Shown here piece after piece: positions 8,193 to 19,249 of a DNA stretch of 64,000 nucleotides (positions are counted from its first letter, which is position 1; each line of letters starts with the position of its first letter). The position numbers and the translations under genes are program-made. Source of the DNA: Bacillota bacterium (GTDB lineage Bacteria > Bacillota > Clostridia > Christensenellales > UMGS416); NCBI GenBank assembly GCA_023422005.1, contig JAEZSC010000076.1, forward strand, positions 1 to 64,000, written 5' to 3'. Below the pieces are notes generated by a model. That model made no database searches and had not been told where the DNA came from. It worked only from the letters and a program-made list of their open reading frames with translations.

Positions 8193-8312
8193 CATCATCA
8201 AGTATCATTTCCTTACATGACTTGCCGGGCGTTCCTTAAGCGCCTGTATTGTGATATGCTGATGATATACGCCCTATCCGGGCGTCTCTTTGCGTTATCA
8301 AAGGAGTTTTAT

Positions 8313-9454
8313 ATGCGCATTCTACACACTTCCGACTGGCACCTGGGCCGCATCTTCCACGGCCGGCACCTGACCGGCGAGCAGGAATACGTGCTGGAGC
8401 AGTTTTGCGACGTCGCCCGCGACGCCCGGCCGGACGTCATACTGATCGCCGGCGACGTGTATGACCGCGCGGTGCCGCCGGTGGACGCCGTGAACCTGTT
8501 GGACGACGTGCTGCACCGGCTGGTGTTGGATTTAAAGGTCCCGATCATCACGATTGCCGGCAACCACGACAGCCCGGACCGGCTGGGCTTTGGCCGGCGG
8601 CTGTTCCACAGCCACGGGCTGGCGGTGTACGGCCAGCCGCAATGCCCCGCGCCGGTCGTCACCTTGCGGGATGGGCACGGGCCGGTACACTTTTTGCCCA
8701 TCCCCTACGCCGAGCCGCCCTTTGTGCGCGAAGCGCTGGGCGATGAGGGCATCGCCGGGCACGAGGCGGCGCTGGCTGCCCAGGTGGCGGCTGCTCGTGC
8801 CGCCACGCCGGCGGGCCGCTGCGTGGCGGTGGCCCATTGTTTTTTGGCCGGCGGTCAGGCCAGCGACAGCGAGCGCCCCTTGAGCGTGGGCGGCACAGGC
8901 GCTGTGCCGTGCTCTCTGTTCGATGGCTTTGCCTACACGGCGCTGGGCCACCTGCACCGGCCCCAGAAGGTCAGCTGTGACGCCGTGCGTTATTCCGGTT
9001 CGCTTATGAAGTATTCCTTTGACGAAGCCAACCACCGCAAGGGCATCGTGCTGGCCGAGCTGGATGCCCAGGGGAGCGTGAGCGCCGAGCTCATAGAGCT
9101 CAAACCCCGGCTGGACGTGCGCTGCCTGACCGGAACGCTGGAGGAGCTGATGCGCCGAGGTGAGGAAGACCCCCATCGGGATGACTTCATACAGGCCACG
9201 CTGACCGACGAGGGCGCGCTGCTGGACGCCATGGGCCAGCTGCGCCGGGTGTACCCCAACGCGTTGCAGATCCAGCGGGCCTTTCTGCCCGGCGGCCAGG
9301 TGGCTGCGCTGGGCGGTGACTACCGCAAGCACACCGACTTCGACCTGTTTTGCGCCTTCTACCGCCAGACCACCGGCCGGGAGCTGGGAGAGGATGCTCT
9401 GGCTGCGCTGCGCGAGGTGCTGCACAGCCTGCGGGAGCAAAGCGAGGTGGGAGC

Positions 9455-9458
<4 letters not shown>
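8313..9458 (+). CDS. sbcD: exonuclease subunit SbcD (Mre11-like)
   Basis: The calcineurin-like nuclease subunit of the SbcCD complex, which opens hairpins and trims DNA ends. All phosphoesterase motifs are present: HTSDWHLG at residues 5-12, AGDVYDR, AGNHDSPDRLG, then AVAHCFLAG and ALGHLHRPQ. These Asp, His and Asn residues hold the two Mn ions. The C-terminal capping domain follows. 381 residues is the usual length. Start at 8313 because AAAGGAG lies 7 bases upstream; the longer in-frame start at 8217 has no ribosome site. Its stop overlaps the sbcC start (ATGA). Confidence 0.96.
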
Positions 9459-12190
<2,732 letters not shown>

Positions 12191-12210
12191 TGTCATCCCC
12201 CGACCGCTTT

Positions 12211-12238
12211 CGCCGGCGACGTTTCGGTGTCGCCGGCG
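12211..12238. terminator. GC hairpin behind sbcC
   Basis: Ten-base-pair stem CGCCGGCGAC/GTCGCCGGCG with an 8-base loop, about 20 bases after the sbcC stop. No strong T-run follows, so it may stabilise the 3' end or act as a weak terminator. Confidence 0.5.
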
Positions 12239-12310
12239 ATTCGGGCGTCTTGTCCTTGGCCGCATATTGATGGGTTGGGTAGTGACCACTGTCACCGATG
12301 TTTCCTCGTG

Positions 12311-12341
12311 GGTGATGTATATAGTAGACATAGACATCACC
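12311..12341. promoter_or_regulatory. inverted repeat in leader of small membrane gene
   Basis: Arms GGTGATGT (12311-12318) and ACATCACC (12334-12341) flank an AT-rich centre containing TATAGT, directly before the AAGGAG ribosome site of the next gene. A second short IR, GTGAC/GTCAC, lies at 12282-12295. This could be an operator over the -10 region or a leader hairpin. Confidence 0.45.
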
Positions 12342-12359
12342 GCAAAGGAGTGTTCCGCC

Positions 12360-12662
12360 ATGAGTGCTTATACTGATACCGCCCCTGCTTCCCGGCGCGA
12401 GGTGATGGCCTGCGCCGATGACCATGTGTCCACCGCGGAGTGGATGTGGACCCTGTTCCTGACCGGCATACCTGTGGTGGGGCTGGTGCTGCTGTTCATC
12501 TGGGCCTTCGGCGGTGGCGCCAAGGTCAGCAAGCGCAGCTTTGCCCGCGCCGCGCTTCTATGGATGGCCATCGGCGTGGCCGTGTCCATCGTCGTCTCCA
12601 TCATCGCCGGTGGCTCGCTGATGCTGCTGTTCAACAGCATGAACCTTCCCAACATGCAGTAA
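12360..12662 (+). CDS. small two-helix membrane protein, paralogue A
   Basis: 100 residues. A polar N-terminus (about 1-27) is followed by helix 1 (about 28-50, TLFLTGIPVVGLVLLFIWAF), a basic loop AKVSKRSFARAA and helix 2 (about 65-92). AAGGAG lies 9 bases before the chosen ATG. The next gene encodes a clear paralogue: STAEWMW here matches STGEWMW, and WAFGGGAKVSKRSF matches WAFGGSAKASKRNF. The family occurs as uncharacterised proteins in Clostridia as far as I recall, but I cannot name a function. A terminator separates the copies, so each is probably expressed from its own promoter. Confidence 0.8.
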   Translation: MSAYTDTAPASRREVMACADDHVSTAEWMWTLFLTGIPVVGLVLLFIWAFGGGAKVSKRSFARAALLWMAIGVAVSIVVSIIAGGSLMLLFNSMNLPNMQ

Positions 12663-12679
12663 ATAGGCTAGGGAAAAGG

Positions 12680-12711
12680 CGTCGCGGAGACATTCTCCGC
12701 GGCGCTTTTTG
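12680..12711 (+). terminator. rho-independent terminator
   Basis: Stem GCGTCGCGGAG/CTCCGCGGCGC with one G-T mismatch pair, loop ACATT, then TTTTT. It follows paralogue A by about 18 bases. Confidence 0.9.
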
Positions 12712-12788
12712 CATATCGTTATTGTTGATGGCAGAAAACATTCGACATACAATATATTATAGGATCGTTCATAAAGGAGTCAGGCATC

Positions 12789-13076
12789 ATGGGTATGTAT
12801 CCCAACGGAGTTCCTGTGCGCCCTCTGAACAACAATGCCTACTACACCGAAGAGCCCGTATCCACCGGCGAATGGATGTGGACGACGCTGCTCATGGTCA
12901 TTCCTGTTATCAACCTCGTGCTGATGTTCGTGTGGGCCTTCGGTGGTAGCGCCAAGGCCAGCAAGCGCAACTTCTTCCGCGCGGCGCTGATCTGGGCGGC
13001 CATCGGCATCGGCATCTATCTGCTGGTGTTCATGATCGTGCTGTTTTTGGGCGGCTCCATGCTAGGGAATCGCTGA
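12789..13076 (+). CDS. small two-helix membrane protein, paralogue B
   Basis: 95 residues with the same plan as the preceding gene: a polar N-terminus, STGEWMWTTLLMVIPVINL leading into helix 1, the basic AKASKRNFFRAA loop, then helix 2. AAGGAG lies 9 bases before the ATG. The pair is a tandem duplication that has diverged mainly in the N-terminus and second helix. The last codons form one arm of a 16-base inverted repeat whose other arm covers the stop of the convergent ferritin-like gene. Function unknown; membrane location is inferred from the helices. Confidence 0.8.
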   Translation: MGMYPNGVPVRPLNNNAYYTEEPVSTGEWMWTTLLMVIPVINLVLMFVWAFGGSAKASKRNFFRAALIWAAIGIGIYLLVFMIVLFLGGSMLGNR

Positions 13077-13129
13077 ATCAATGGGGCGTCCGCAAGGCGG
13101 ATGCCATGCTTTGTTCAGCGCTTCCCTAG
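13062..13129. terminator. inverted repeat overlapping both convergent stop codons
   Basis: Arms 13062-13077 (CTAGGGAATCGCTGAA) and 13114-13129 (TTCAGCGCTTCCCTAG) pair over 16 positions with one mismatch. An inner hairpin GGCGTCCGC/GCGGATGCC fills the space between. The left arm holds the stop of the upstream + gene and the right arm holds the stop of the - gene. There is no T-run, so it is a structural or processing terminator at best. Confidence 0.6.
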
Positions 13130-13545
13130 AACAACAGCGGCAGCCGCATGGCGTGCACGGCTTCTTCGTCGCGCAGCCGCAGGAACAGCTCCCTGAGCCG
13201 CGGGCTTGCAGCCTGGCGGCTTAGCTTGGCATAGCGCGCGTAATCCTCGGTCTCGGCCAGCAGGCATTCCCGCAGGGCTTCGCGGTAGTCGCCGGGGGCG
13301 GCGTCGGAGGGCTCGCCCCGCCAGTTCATCTGGGCCAGCGCCGCATAGGCCTGGGCAAGGCTTTTGGCGTGCTCCTCTTCCTGGCAGCTGAAATCCTGCA
13401 GCAGCTTGCGCGCATTCTCATCGGGCGCCAGCGCCGCCAGCGCCGCGTAGGTCCGGCCGCTGCCCAGCTCCTGCGCGATGGCCCGCTCGATGTCGGCCAT
13501 GCGCTCAAAGTCAGCCATGACGCTTCCATATCCTGAGCTTAACAT
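13126..13545 (-). CDS. ferritin-like / rubrerythrin-fold protein
   Basis: 139 residues, predicted all-helical. Helix motifs with the spacing of a ferritin-like di-iron site are visible: an early DIERAIAQELGSGRTYAAL, then CQEEEHAKSLAQAY, then LLAETEDYARYAKL, and DEEAVHAMRL near the C-terminus. Glu and His in the EExxH and EAxxH pairs are the likely ligands. The protein probably handles peroxide or iron in an anaerobe, or is a spore-coat-associated relative. Start at 13545 because GGGGAGG lies 7 bases upstream. It follows the SpoVB-like gene by 35 bases and shares its operon. Confidence 0.75.
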   Translation of the reverse strand: MLSSGYGSVMADFERMADIERAIAQELGSGRTYAALAALAPDENARKLLQDFSCQEEEHAKSLAQAYAALAQMNWRGEPSDAAPGDYREALRECLLAETEDYARYAKLSRQAASPRLRELFLRLRDEEAVHAMRLPLLF

Positions 13546-13580
13546 CCGGATTCCTCCCCATGACAGGCTACTCCGCCCCT

Positions 13581-15158
13581 TCATCGTATGCTCTCAGGGG
13601 CGCCCTTGATAGTGGCGCCGCGCCGGCCCATCTGCGCGCGCACATAGCCCGCGGCGTCCACGCCCTGCAGCCGCAGCGTCAGCAGAAAAAACGTGAAGCC
13701 CGTGCCGATGGAAATGAGCAGGGAGGGCACAGTGGATACGCCCGCGCCCAGCATATGGTGCACGTTGCCCGTGGCGAAGCCGGTGACCAGCGCCGACAGC
13801 GCCGGCAGCACGAACCACCCTGCCCATTCCACCCGCAGGTCCAGCGCCCGGCGCAGCGCGTGCAAGTTCAGCGCGAACACGATCAGCGCATCGGCGGCGT
13901 AGCCCATCAAAAAGCCGATGAGCCCCAGCTTGGGATCTGCCACCGCGAACCATGTGAACGCCAGCTGCACGGCGCCGCCCAGCACGTTGTGGGCCATGGC
14001 GCGGTTTTGCAGGCCCACGCCGTTGAGCAGGCTGGTTGTGATGATCTGGTAATACACCAGCGCCGAGCCGCCGGCCAGCCACCAGAAGTGCTCCGCCGGC
14101 ACGTTCTGCCCATAGATCAGCTGGCAGATGGGCGGGCCCAGCGGCGTGATCACCGCGATGACCGGCAGCGCGATGAGCCCGGTGACCTGCATGGAGCGGC
14201 CCACCTTGCGGCGCACGTCGGCGGTGTCGCGCAGCGCCGTGCTCTCGGTCAGCTTTGGCAGCATCAGCGTGGCAATGGGGCTTACGAACGCCATGGGGAT
14301 CATGTACAGCGGCAGCGCCATGCCCATCATCACGCCCAGCGCGCTGATGGCGGCGGTCTGGCTATAGCCGGCGGCCATCAGCCGCTGGGGGATGAGCACC
14401 GTGTTGGCCGAGGACAGCAGGTTGTTGACCAGCGCCGCCGCGGCCACCGGCAGCGCCATGGCCAGCAGCCGGCCAAGAAGCCCCCGGCCAGCCCCGGCTG
14501 CAGGCTTCACGCCCTGTATGCGCCGCCAGCGCCGGTACAGGCCTGCCAGGAATGTGGAGCTGAACAGCTCACTGATGATCATGCCCCCCACGATCAGCGC
14601 AGCCGCCTCGGCGCTGCTCTTGGCCGGCAGCAGCAACAGCAGCGCCGCCACGGCCACGATGCGCACGATCTGCTCCAGTTGGTCGCTGAGCGCCGGCGAC
14701 CGCACGTTCTGCACGCCGTAGAAGAAGGACTTGACGATGTTCTCCATGCCGGTGAGCGCCAGGCAGGGCAGCAGCAGCAGCAGCGCCGTCTGCGTTTCGG
14801 CGTCGCCCAGCAGCGTTTCGGAAATCCAGCCGGAAAAGCCCAGCACCAAAGCAGCCGCCACGGCAAAAAGGCCGAAGAACAGCGCCGCCGCTGCGCCCAC
14901 CACCGCGCCTGTGCCGGCGTGGTCCTTTAAGGCGTTGCGCTCGCTGGCCACCGCTGTGACCGCCGTGCCCACGCCGGAAAGCGTGATCGCCAGCATCACC
15001 GAATAGGCGGGCATCACCAGAGAGAATACGCCCATGCCGTCGGCGCCGATGCGCCAGCTTAAAAATACGCGGTAGCCAAAGCCCAGCAGTTGCAGGCCGA
15101 TGCCGGAAGCCGTCAGGATCAGGGCGCTGTAGAACAGAGACTTGCGTGGGATCTTCAC
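13581..15158 (-). CDS. SpoVB-like polysaccharide flippase (MOP/MviN superfamily)
   Basis: About 525 residues with 14 predicted helices, an integral membrane flippase of the MATE/Wzx/MurJ group. The opening SLFYSALILTASGIGLQLLGF and the following RVFLSWRIGADGMGVFSL match the start of stage V sporulation protein B and its paralogues. These are thought to move lipid-linked precursors for spore cortex or envelope polysaccharide. I chose a GTG at 15158 because GGAGGAG lies just upstream with good spacing; an ATG at 15173 is also in frame but has no ribosome site and contains the GGAGG itself. It is first in an operon with a ferritin-like gene. The spoVB label is by family only. Confidence 0.82.
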   Translation of the reverse strand: MKIPRKSLFYSALILTASGIGLQLLGFGYRVFLSWRIGADGMGVFSLVMPAYSVMLAITLSGVGTAVTAVASERNALKDHAGTGAVVGAAAALFFGLFAVAAALVLGFSGWISETLLGDAETQTALLLLLPCLALTGMENIVKSFFYGVQNVRSPALSDQLEQIVRIVAVAALLLLLPAKSSAEAAALIVGGMIISELFSSTFLAGLYRRWRRIQGVKPAAGAGRGLLGRLLAMALPVAAAALVNNLLSSANTVLIPQRLMAAGYSQTAAISALGVMMGMALPLYMIPMAFVSPIATLMLPKLTESTALRDTADVRRKVGRSMQVTGLIALPVIAVITPLGPPICQLIYGQNVPAEHFWWLAGGSALVYYQIITTSLLNGVGLQNRAMAHNVLGGAVQLAFTWFAVADPKLGLIGFLMGYAADALIVFALNLHALRRALDLRVEWAGWFVLPALSALVTGFATGNVHHMLGAGVSTVPSLLISIGTGFTFFLLTLRLQGVDAAGYVRAQMGRRGATIKGAPESIR

Positions 15159-15379
15159 GAAACTCCTCCGCATGACTGTATTGCCATGTACTACAGTATG
15201 CGTGGGTGGGTGGGGGAATGCTCGGCCTGTGTGGCAGCGCCGCAAGTTGAAATATTAACTGATTGTTAACTCCAACGCGTTGTGCTATATTGATGCCGCC
15301 GAGACATTTGCTTATCGTTTGAAAACTTATGACTTGTTGCGCTATCGAGTTTGAAGTTTTTGTATGAGGAGGTGAGCTC

Positions 15380-16201
15380 ATGAGCAAGACGGATTCACAG
15401 GTAGCGGCAAACACAAGATTGTTGAATAAAAAAACCAACAGATCGAAAAAAGGGAATGGCAGGTTGAAAGCCGTTGAACGCGATCTGTATTCACTTAGCC
15501 GCAGAGAAGGACTCCAGGACATCGGGGAGATGCTTCACGGGGACACCATCGGCTGGAACCGGACCATCGCCGACGCCGCAAAATATCTGCTGGAAACTGC
15601 AGGCGATTTACCCAAAGAGGGAAATGACATCAACGATCTTCTGGCCAAGAGGTTGGAGGGAGAGCACTCTTTTGCGAATTACCCTGAAGACGAGAGGGAG
15701 CTGTTCACCGATTTTGAACCTGCTGGAAAAATAGTGGATTCTGAGGTGCAGCAATTACTCGCCGATCAGGAAATCCCGAGTGCGATGAAAGGTCACGGGC
15801 TGCTCACGGCAGAGGAGATTGCGGTCCTTCTGGAGGGCTATTATGGACCGGGCGAATCGGGCGAAAAGAAACCACAGGGGGAACCGGCTCTTTCGCATCA
15901 AGAGACAATCGATGGATTGACCAGTAGTCTTTTTGCATCAGAGATGCCGTCTTATGAAGTTACGACGAATTGGCGTGAGGAAGGCCAAATATATGGGCTC
16001 TTATCGGCCGAGGCAGATATTGTTAACGAATTTATCCATACCTGGAACAAAACGAAGGAGCCCGACGATCCTCTCAGGCTGCCACCATTTGAAGTAAAAA
16101 AGCCACCGGAGCCTGCGTTGCAGGAGCATAAGCTTGAACTGGAAATCGGGCAAATGGCAGGAAGCATCCTCTTTGAAGGATTGTGCTCAATGCTGCGCTA
16201 G
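15380..16201 (+). CDS. hypothetical protein, AT-richer orphan
   Basis: 273 residues behind a good ribosome site (GGAGG, 8 bases). The N-terminus is basic (NKKTNRSKKGNGR), the rest is acidic and helical, and there is no signal peptide or membrane helix. A proline-rich stretch (LRLPPFEVKKPPEPA) lies near residues 232-246. I recognise no domain. Base use is visibly more AT-rich than the neighbours, with codons such as ATA, TTA and AAA that are rare elsewhere in the window, which suggests transfer from another genome. It is a single-gene unit closed by a strong terminator. Confidence 0.65.
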   Translation: MSKTDSQVAANTRLLNKKTNRSKKGNGRLKAVERDLYSLSRREGLQDIGEMLHGDTIGWNRTIADAAKYLLETAGDLPKEGNDINDLLAKRLEGEHSFANYPEDERELFTDFEPAGKIVDSEVQQLLADQEIPSAMKGHGLLTAEEIAVLLEGYYGPGESGEKKPQGEPALSHQETIDGLTSSLFASEMPSYEVTTNWREEGQIYGLLSAEADIVNEFIHTWNKTKEPDDPLRLPPFEVKKPPEPALQEHKLELEIGQMAGSILFEGLCSMLR

Positions 16202-16251
16202 GTAACAATGCGGGGGACTTGATTACCCAAAGAAACCTTGCAAACATGAAG

Positions 16252-16290
16252 CAAGCCTTGTGTGACAATGTTGCGGAAGGCTTGTTTTTT
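16252..16290 (+). terminator. rho-independent terminator
   Basis: Stem CAAGCCTT/AAGGCTTG followed by TTTTTT, about 50 bases after the orphan's stop and before the thioredoxin gene. Confidence 0.85.
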
Positions 16291-16334
16291 CATTGATAAA
16301 ATGGGGCCAGAAAATCCAAGGAAGGGTGTATGAA

Positions 16335-16655
16335 ATGTCAGCGATTCCATTAACCGGCAAGAACTTCCGAGAGGTTGTTTTACAATCTGAAAAACCGGTC
16401 CTGATCGACTTTTGGGCCACATGGTGCGGCCCCTGCCGTATGCAGAGCCCCATCATCGACGAGCTGGCCAGCGAGGTTGGCGACACTGCTGTGGTGGCCA
16501 AGCTCAACGTGGATGAAAACCCCGAGCTGGCGGCACAGTTCTCCGTCATGAGCATTCCGGCGCTGGTTTTGGTCAGGAACGGCAAGGTCGTCACGCGCAA
16601 GGTGGGCTTCACGCCGAAGGCTGCTCTGATCAGCCTGCTTGCAGCGGCAGCATAG
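16335..16655 (+). CDS. trxA: thioredoxin
   Basis: 106 residues with the classic thioredoxin fold. The redox centre is in FWATWCGPCRMQSP, and the cis-proline loop MSIPALVLVRNGK faces it. It reduces protein disulfides in the cytoplasm. Start at 16335, with AAGGAAGG about 9 bases upstream. Neighbours are a convergent Crp/Fnr regulator and, beyond it, a rhodanese and a small ferredoxin, so it belongs to a redox or sulfur-handling island. No thioredoxin reductase is present in the window. Confidence 0.93.
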   Translation: MSAIPLTGKNFREVVLQSEKPVLIDFWATWCGPCRMQSPIIDELASEVGDTAVVAKLNVDENPELAAQFSVMSIPALVLVRNGKVVTRKVGFTPKAALISLLAAAA

Positions 16656-16656
16656 T

Positions 16657-17334
16657 TCAGCCGGCGGAGCGCCGCAGCCGCTCCGCGTCGAGCAGCTCGA
16701 TGCGGCCTCGGGAGAGCCGGATCAGGCCGTCGTTCTCCATGTATTTGAGCACGCGGCTGATGACCTCCCGGGCGGTTCCCAGGTTTCTGGCGATGGTCTC
16801 GTGGGTGATGGGCAGGCGGGAAGCGCCTTCCAGGTTGAATTGCTCCAGCAGGAACGAAGCGACCCGCTGCCCCATGTTCCTGGAAACCATCTGCTCTATG
16901 ACCCACATGACCTCGGAGAACCGCTCGGCCACCAGATCGGCCATATACTCCTTGAGCAAGGGGTACTTCCCGGAAAGCGTGCTCAGCAGAGAGGCGGGAA
17001 TGAAGTACAGCTCGCTGTCCCTTTCCGCCTCCAGCGTAACTTCGAAGGTGATGTTTTTCAGGGCGCAGGATGCTGACAGTATGCAGACATCGCCGGGCAG
17101 CAACCGATAGAGCGTGATGCTCTTGGCGTCCTCTGTCTCATAAAACGCCCGCAGCTGCCCCGCCTTAACGATGACAAGGCCATTGCAATCCTGCTGCCGG
17201 TTGAACACCGGCTCGCCTTGCCCAAAGCTCGCCCGCACCATGGCGGCCTCCAGCGTGGCGCTGTCCTGCGCGCTCAGCCGTTGCAGGAAAGGCAGATAGG
17301 TTTTCAGAAACGGACGGTCACGATCCTCAATCAT
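16657..17334 (-). CDS. Crp/Fnr-family transcriptional regulator
   Basis: 225 residues. The cyclic-nucleotide-binding-like beta-barrel covers about 15-125 (GLVIVKAGQLRAFYETED), the dimerisation helix about 128-150, and the winged helix the C-terminus, with recognition helix in THETIARNLGTAREVISRVL. The N-terminal cysteine set that holds the Fe-S cluster in true Fnr is absent, so another effector is likely. It is divergent from the rhodanese-ferredoxin pair with only 50 bases between starts, which makes that pair the probable target. The neighbourhood recalls the HcpR regulators of nitrosative stress in anaerobes, but no hcp gene is in view, so this is an analogy. Confidence 0.9.
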   Translation of the reverse strand: MIEDRDRPFLKTYLPFLQRLSAQDSATLEAAMVRASFGQGEPVFNRQQDCNGLVIVKAGQLRAFYETEDAKSITLYRLLPGDVCILSASCALKNITFEVTLEAERDSELYFIPASLLSTLSGKYPLLKEYMADLVAERFSEVMWVIEQMVSRNMGQRVASFLLEQFNLEGASRLPITHETIARNLGTAREVISRVLKYMENDGLIRLSRGRIELLDAERLRRSAG

Positions 17335-17384
17335 ATCCCTGCTCCAAACCCAACGTTAGTTCGATCGATGAAAGGAAATGTATC

Positions 17385-17729
17385 ATGTTTAAAACATTGT
17401 ATGGCGCATCCAAAGCCACTGTTATTTCTCCGCAGGAAGCCAAAAGACGTCTGTCGTCCGGCGACACCGTGGTCCTGCTGGACGTCAGAACACCGCAGGA
17501 GTACGAGCAAATTCACATCCCCAACAGTATATCATTGCCGCTGGACTGCTTAAAGCAGGAGGTTGCCGACAGGATCCCCGACAAAGACACGGAAATCATT
17601 GTCTACTGCCTGAGCGGCGCCCGCTCCTCCATGGCGTGCAGCCAGCTCATTTCCATGGGCTATACCAACGTCAGTAACATGGGCGGCATCCGCTCCTGGC
17701 GGTATGAGACCGTACATGGGCGAGGATAA
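17385..17729 (+). CDS. rhodanese-like sulfurtransferase
   Basis: 114 residues, a single rhodanese domain. The active-site loop is YCLSGARSS, with the Cys that would carry the persulfide, and the entry motif LLDVRTPQEYEQIHIPNSI is intact. It probably moves sulfane sulfur in the cytoplasm. AAAGGAAA lies before the ATG. The ferredoxin gene follows after 33 bases in the same direction, and the Crp/Fnr gene is divergent. Confidence 0.92.
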   Translation: MFKTLYGASKATVISPQEAKRRLSSGDTVVLLDVRTPQEYEQIHIPNSISLPLDCLKQEVADRIPDKDTEIIVYCLSGARSSMACSQLISMGYTNVSNMGGIRSWRYETVHGRG

Positions 17730-17762
17730 GCCGGGCTGCGACCCGAACAACAGGAGGTTTTC

Positions 17763-17939
17763 ATGAAAGTAGACAGCAAGCGTTGCCCGCAGAATCACCG
17801 CTGCCCGGCCATCGCCCAATGCCCGGTTGACGCCATTTCGCAGAAAGGCAACGGCCTTCCGGTCATCGATCAGCAGAAATGCCTCAAGTGCCGGAAGTGC
17901 GTGCTGTTCTGCCCGATGCAGGCGATAACTGTTTCGTAG
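17763..17939 (+). CDS. small 4Fe-4S ferredoxin with atypical first cluster
   Basis: A 58-residue protein behind AGGAGG. The second half has a canonical cluster motif, CLKCRKCVLFCP. The first half has only three spaced cysteines, in CPQNHRCPAIAQCP (C-x5-C-x5-C), in place of CxxCxxCxxxCP. This CPQNHxCP form is known from FrdX-type ferredoxins of anaerobes. It may bind one regular cluster and one altered or three-Cys cluster. It is cotranscribed with the rhodanese gene and likely controlled by the divergent Crp/Fnr protein. Confidence 0.88.
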   Translation: MKVDSKRCPQNHRCPAIAQCPVDAISQKGNGLPVIDQQKCLKCRKCVLFCPMQAITVS

Positions 17940-18083
17940 CGAAATTGTTTCTGTGTTATAAAAATGAGGCTGGCCGCCGCTTCCCGCTCAGGGCGCAGGT
18001 GTACGCATAACCCGCCGCGGCCTGGTACATGCGCAGCAGCACAATGATACCGTATGGGCCGTGGCGGGTTGCGGGGAGACCGG

Positions 18084-19199
18084 TTATTTGCCTCGGTTGT
18101 ATTCCTCCACGATTTGCGTCACCAGCCGTACGCGCTCGATGTTGCCCCTCGACGGCATCTCGTCGGAGATACCCAGAATCAGCCTGGGCGCAAAGAGTTC
18201 GATGACCCGGTGCACCTGCTCCACCAGCGCTTCCACCGGGAAGGTGTCCTCAAAGAGCACCGCGGCGATGCCGTCCACCAGGAACACTTCGTCGCCCAGC
18301 GCGTCCTTCATCTCCTCCAGCGTCACGTCGCCCTGGGGGATGGGCGTGATGGCCTCTATGCCGTCCAGCCCGCAATGCTTGGCGTAGGGCAGCAGCGGCT
18401 TGCAGTCGCCGTCCCAATGGGAGAAGACGAACTTGCCGGCCCTGTGCAGCCGTTCGCAGCGCTGCTGATAGGCGGGCAGCACATATTTCTCAAAAAGCTT
18501 GGGCGACAGCGTGCCTCCGTGCAGGTTGTCGCCAAAATTGACCCATTCCAGCGGCGAGGCGTTGATGACATCCATGAGCCGCAGCGCGTTTTCGTTGAGC
18601 GCGGTGAAGTATTTCTCCACGGTTTCCGGATAATCCATCAGCGCGTAGACGCCGGCCTCCACGCCCATCAGGTCGTGGTACAGGTTCTGCACGGTGACCC
18701 TGGGCCACGTGAACATCACGGGCAGGCCGATGTCGCCCCATTCGGCGTACACCGCGTCATACACCGCCCGGTCGAAGGCCCAGTCGGTGTGCTCCACGAG
18801 CCACATCTGCACCTTCAAGTCGTCCTCGGTCACGACCGGCCATTTCTCAAAGAACCAGCCGGGGTTGGATGTGTTGCCCCGCATCACCGTGGTCAGCTTG
18901 CCTACCGGGGTTTCGATGACGGTCTCCCGCTCCATGGGGGAGATTTCCCGGCTGTAGGTATGCACGCTGCCCGGCAGCACCTGGCGGAAGCACGCGTTGT
19001 ACTCGTAGATGCGGTTGGAGCAGCCCAGGTTGCGGTAAATCTGAGCGTCGGACAGGCCATCCAGGCCGCCGGGCAGCGGCTCACCCAGGAACTTCCTGTC
19101 GGCGATCCAACAGAGGATCCTGGGCTGGAAGAGGATCTTCCCGCCCGATGTGCCGCGCAGCACGGCGCGGTTGAGTTCCAGCAAATTGCTCATATTCAT
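18084..19199 (-). CDS. URO-D-family protein, variant without Zn-site cysteines
   Basis: 371 residues with the (beta/alpha)8 fold of the uroporphyrinogen decarboxylase / corrinoid methyltransferase superfamily. Recognisable parts are VNFGDNLHGGTLSPKLFEKYVLP and the strand GKFVFSHWDGD. The His-x-Cys zinc motif of MtaA-type methyltransferases reads HWD here, and no third ligand Cys is seen near GISDEMPSRGN. It is therefore probably neither a heme enzyme nor a zinc methyltransferase. It is last in the operon SBP-permease-permease-URO-D-URO-D, which suggests a role in metabolism of the imported compound. Reaction unknown. Confidence 0.75.
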   Translation of the reverse strand: MNMSNLLELNRAVLRGTSGGKILFQPRILCWIADRKFLGEPLPGGLDGLSDAQIYRNLGCSNRIYEYNACFRQVLPGSVHTYSREISPMERETVIETPVGKLTTVMRGNTSNPGWFFEKWPVVTEDDLKVQMWLVEHTDWAFDRAVYDAVYAEWGDIGLPVMFTWPRVTVQNLYHDLMGVEAGVYALMDYPETVEKYFTALNENALRLMDVINASPLEWVNFGDNLHGGTLSPKLFEKYVLPAYQQRCERLHRAGKFVFSHWDGDCKPLLPYAKHCGLDGIEAITPIPQGDVTLEEMKDALGDEVFLVDGIAAVLFEDTFPVEALVEQVHRVIELFAPRLILGISDEMPSRGNIERVRLVTQIVEEYNRGK

Positions 19200-19249
19200 C
19201 GTCCGCCCATTCCGTTTTTGCCATTATAGCATGGGGCGGGAACCGTTGG

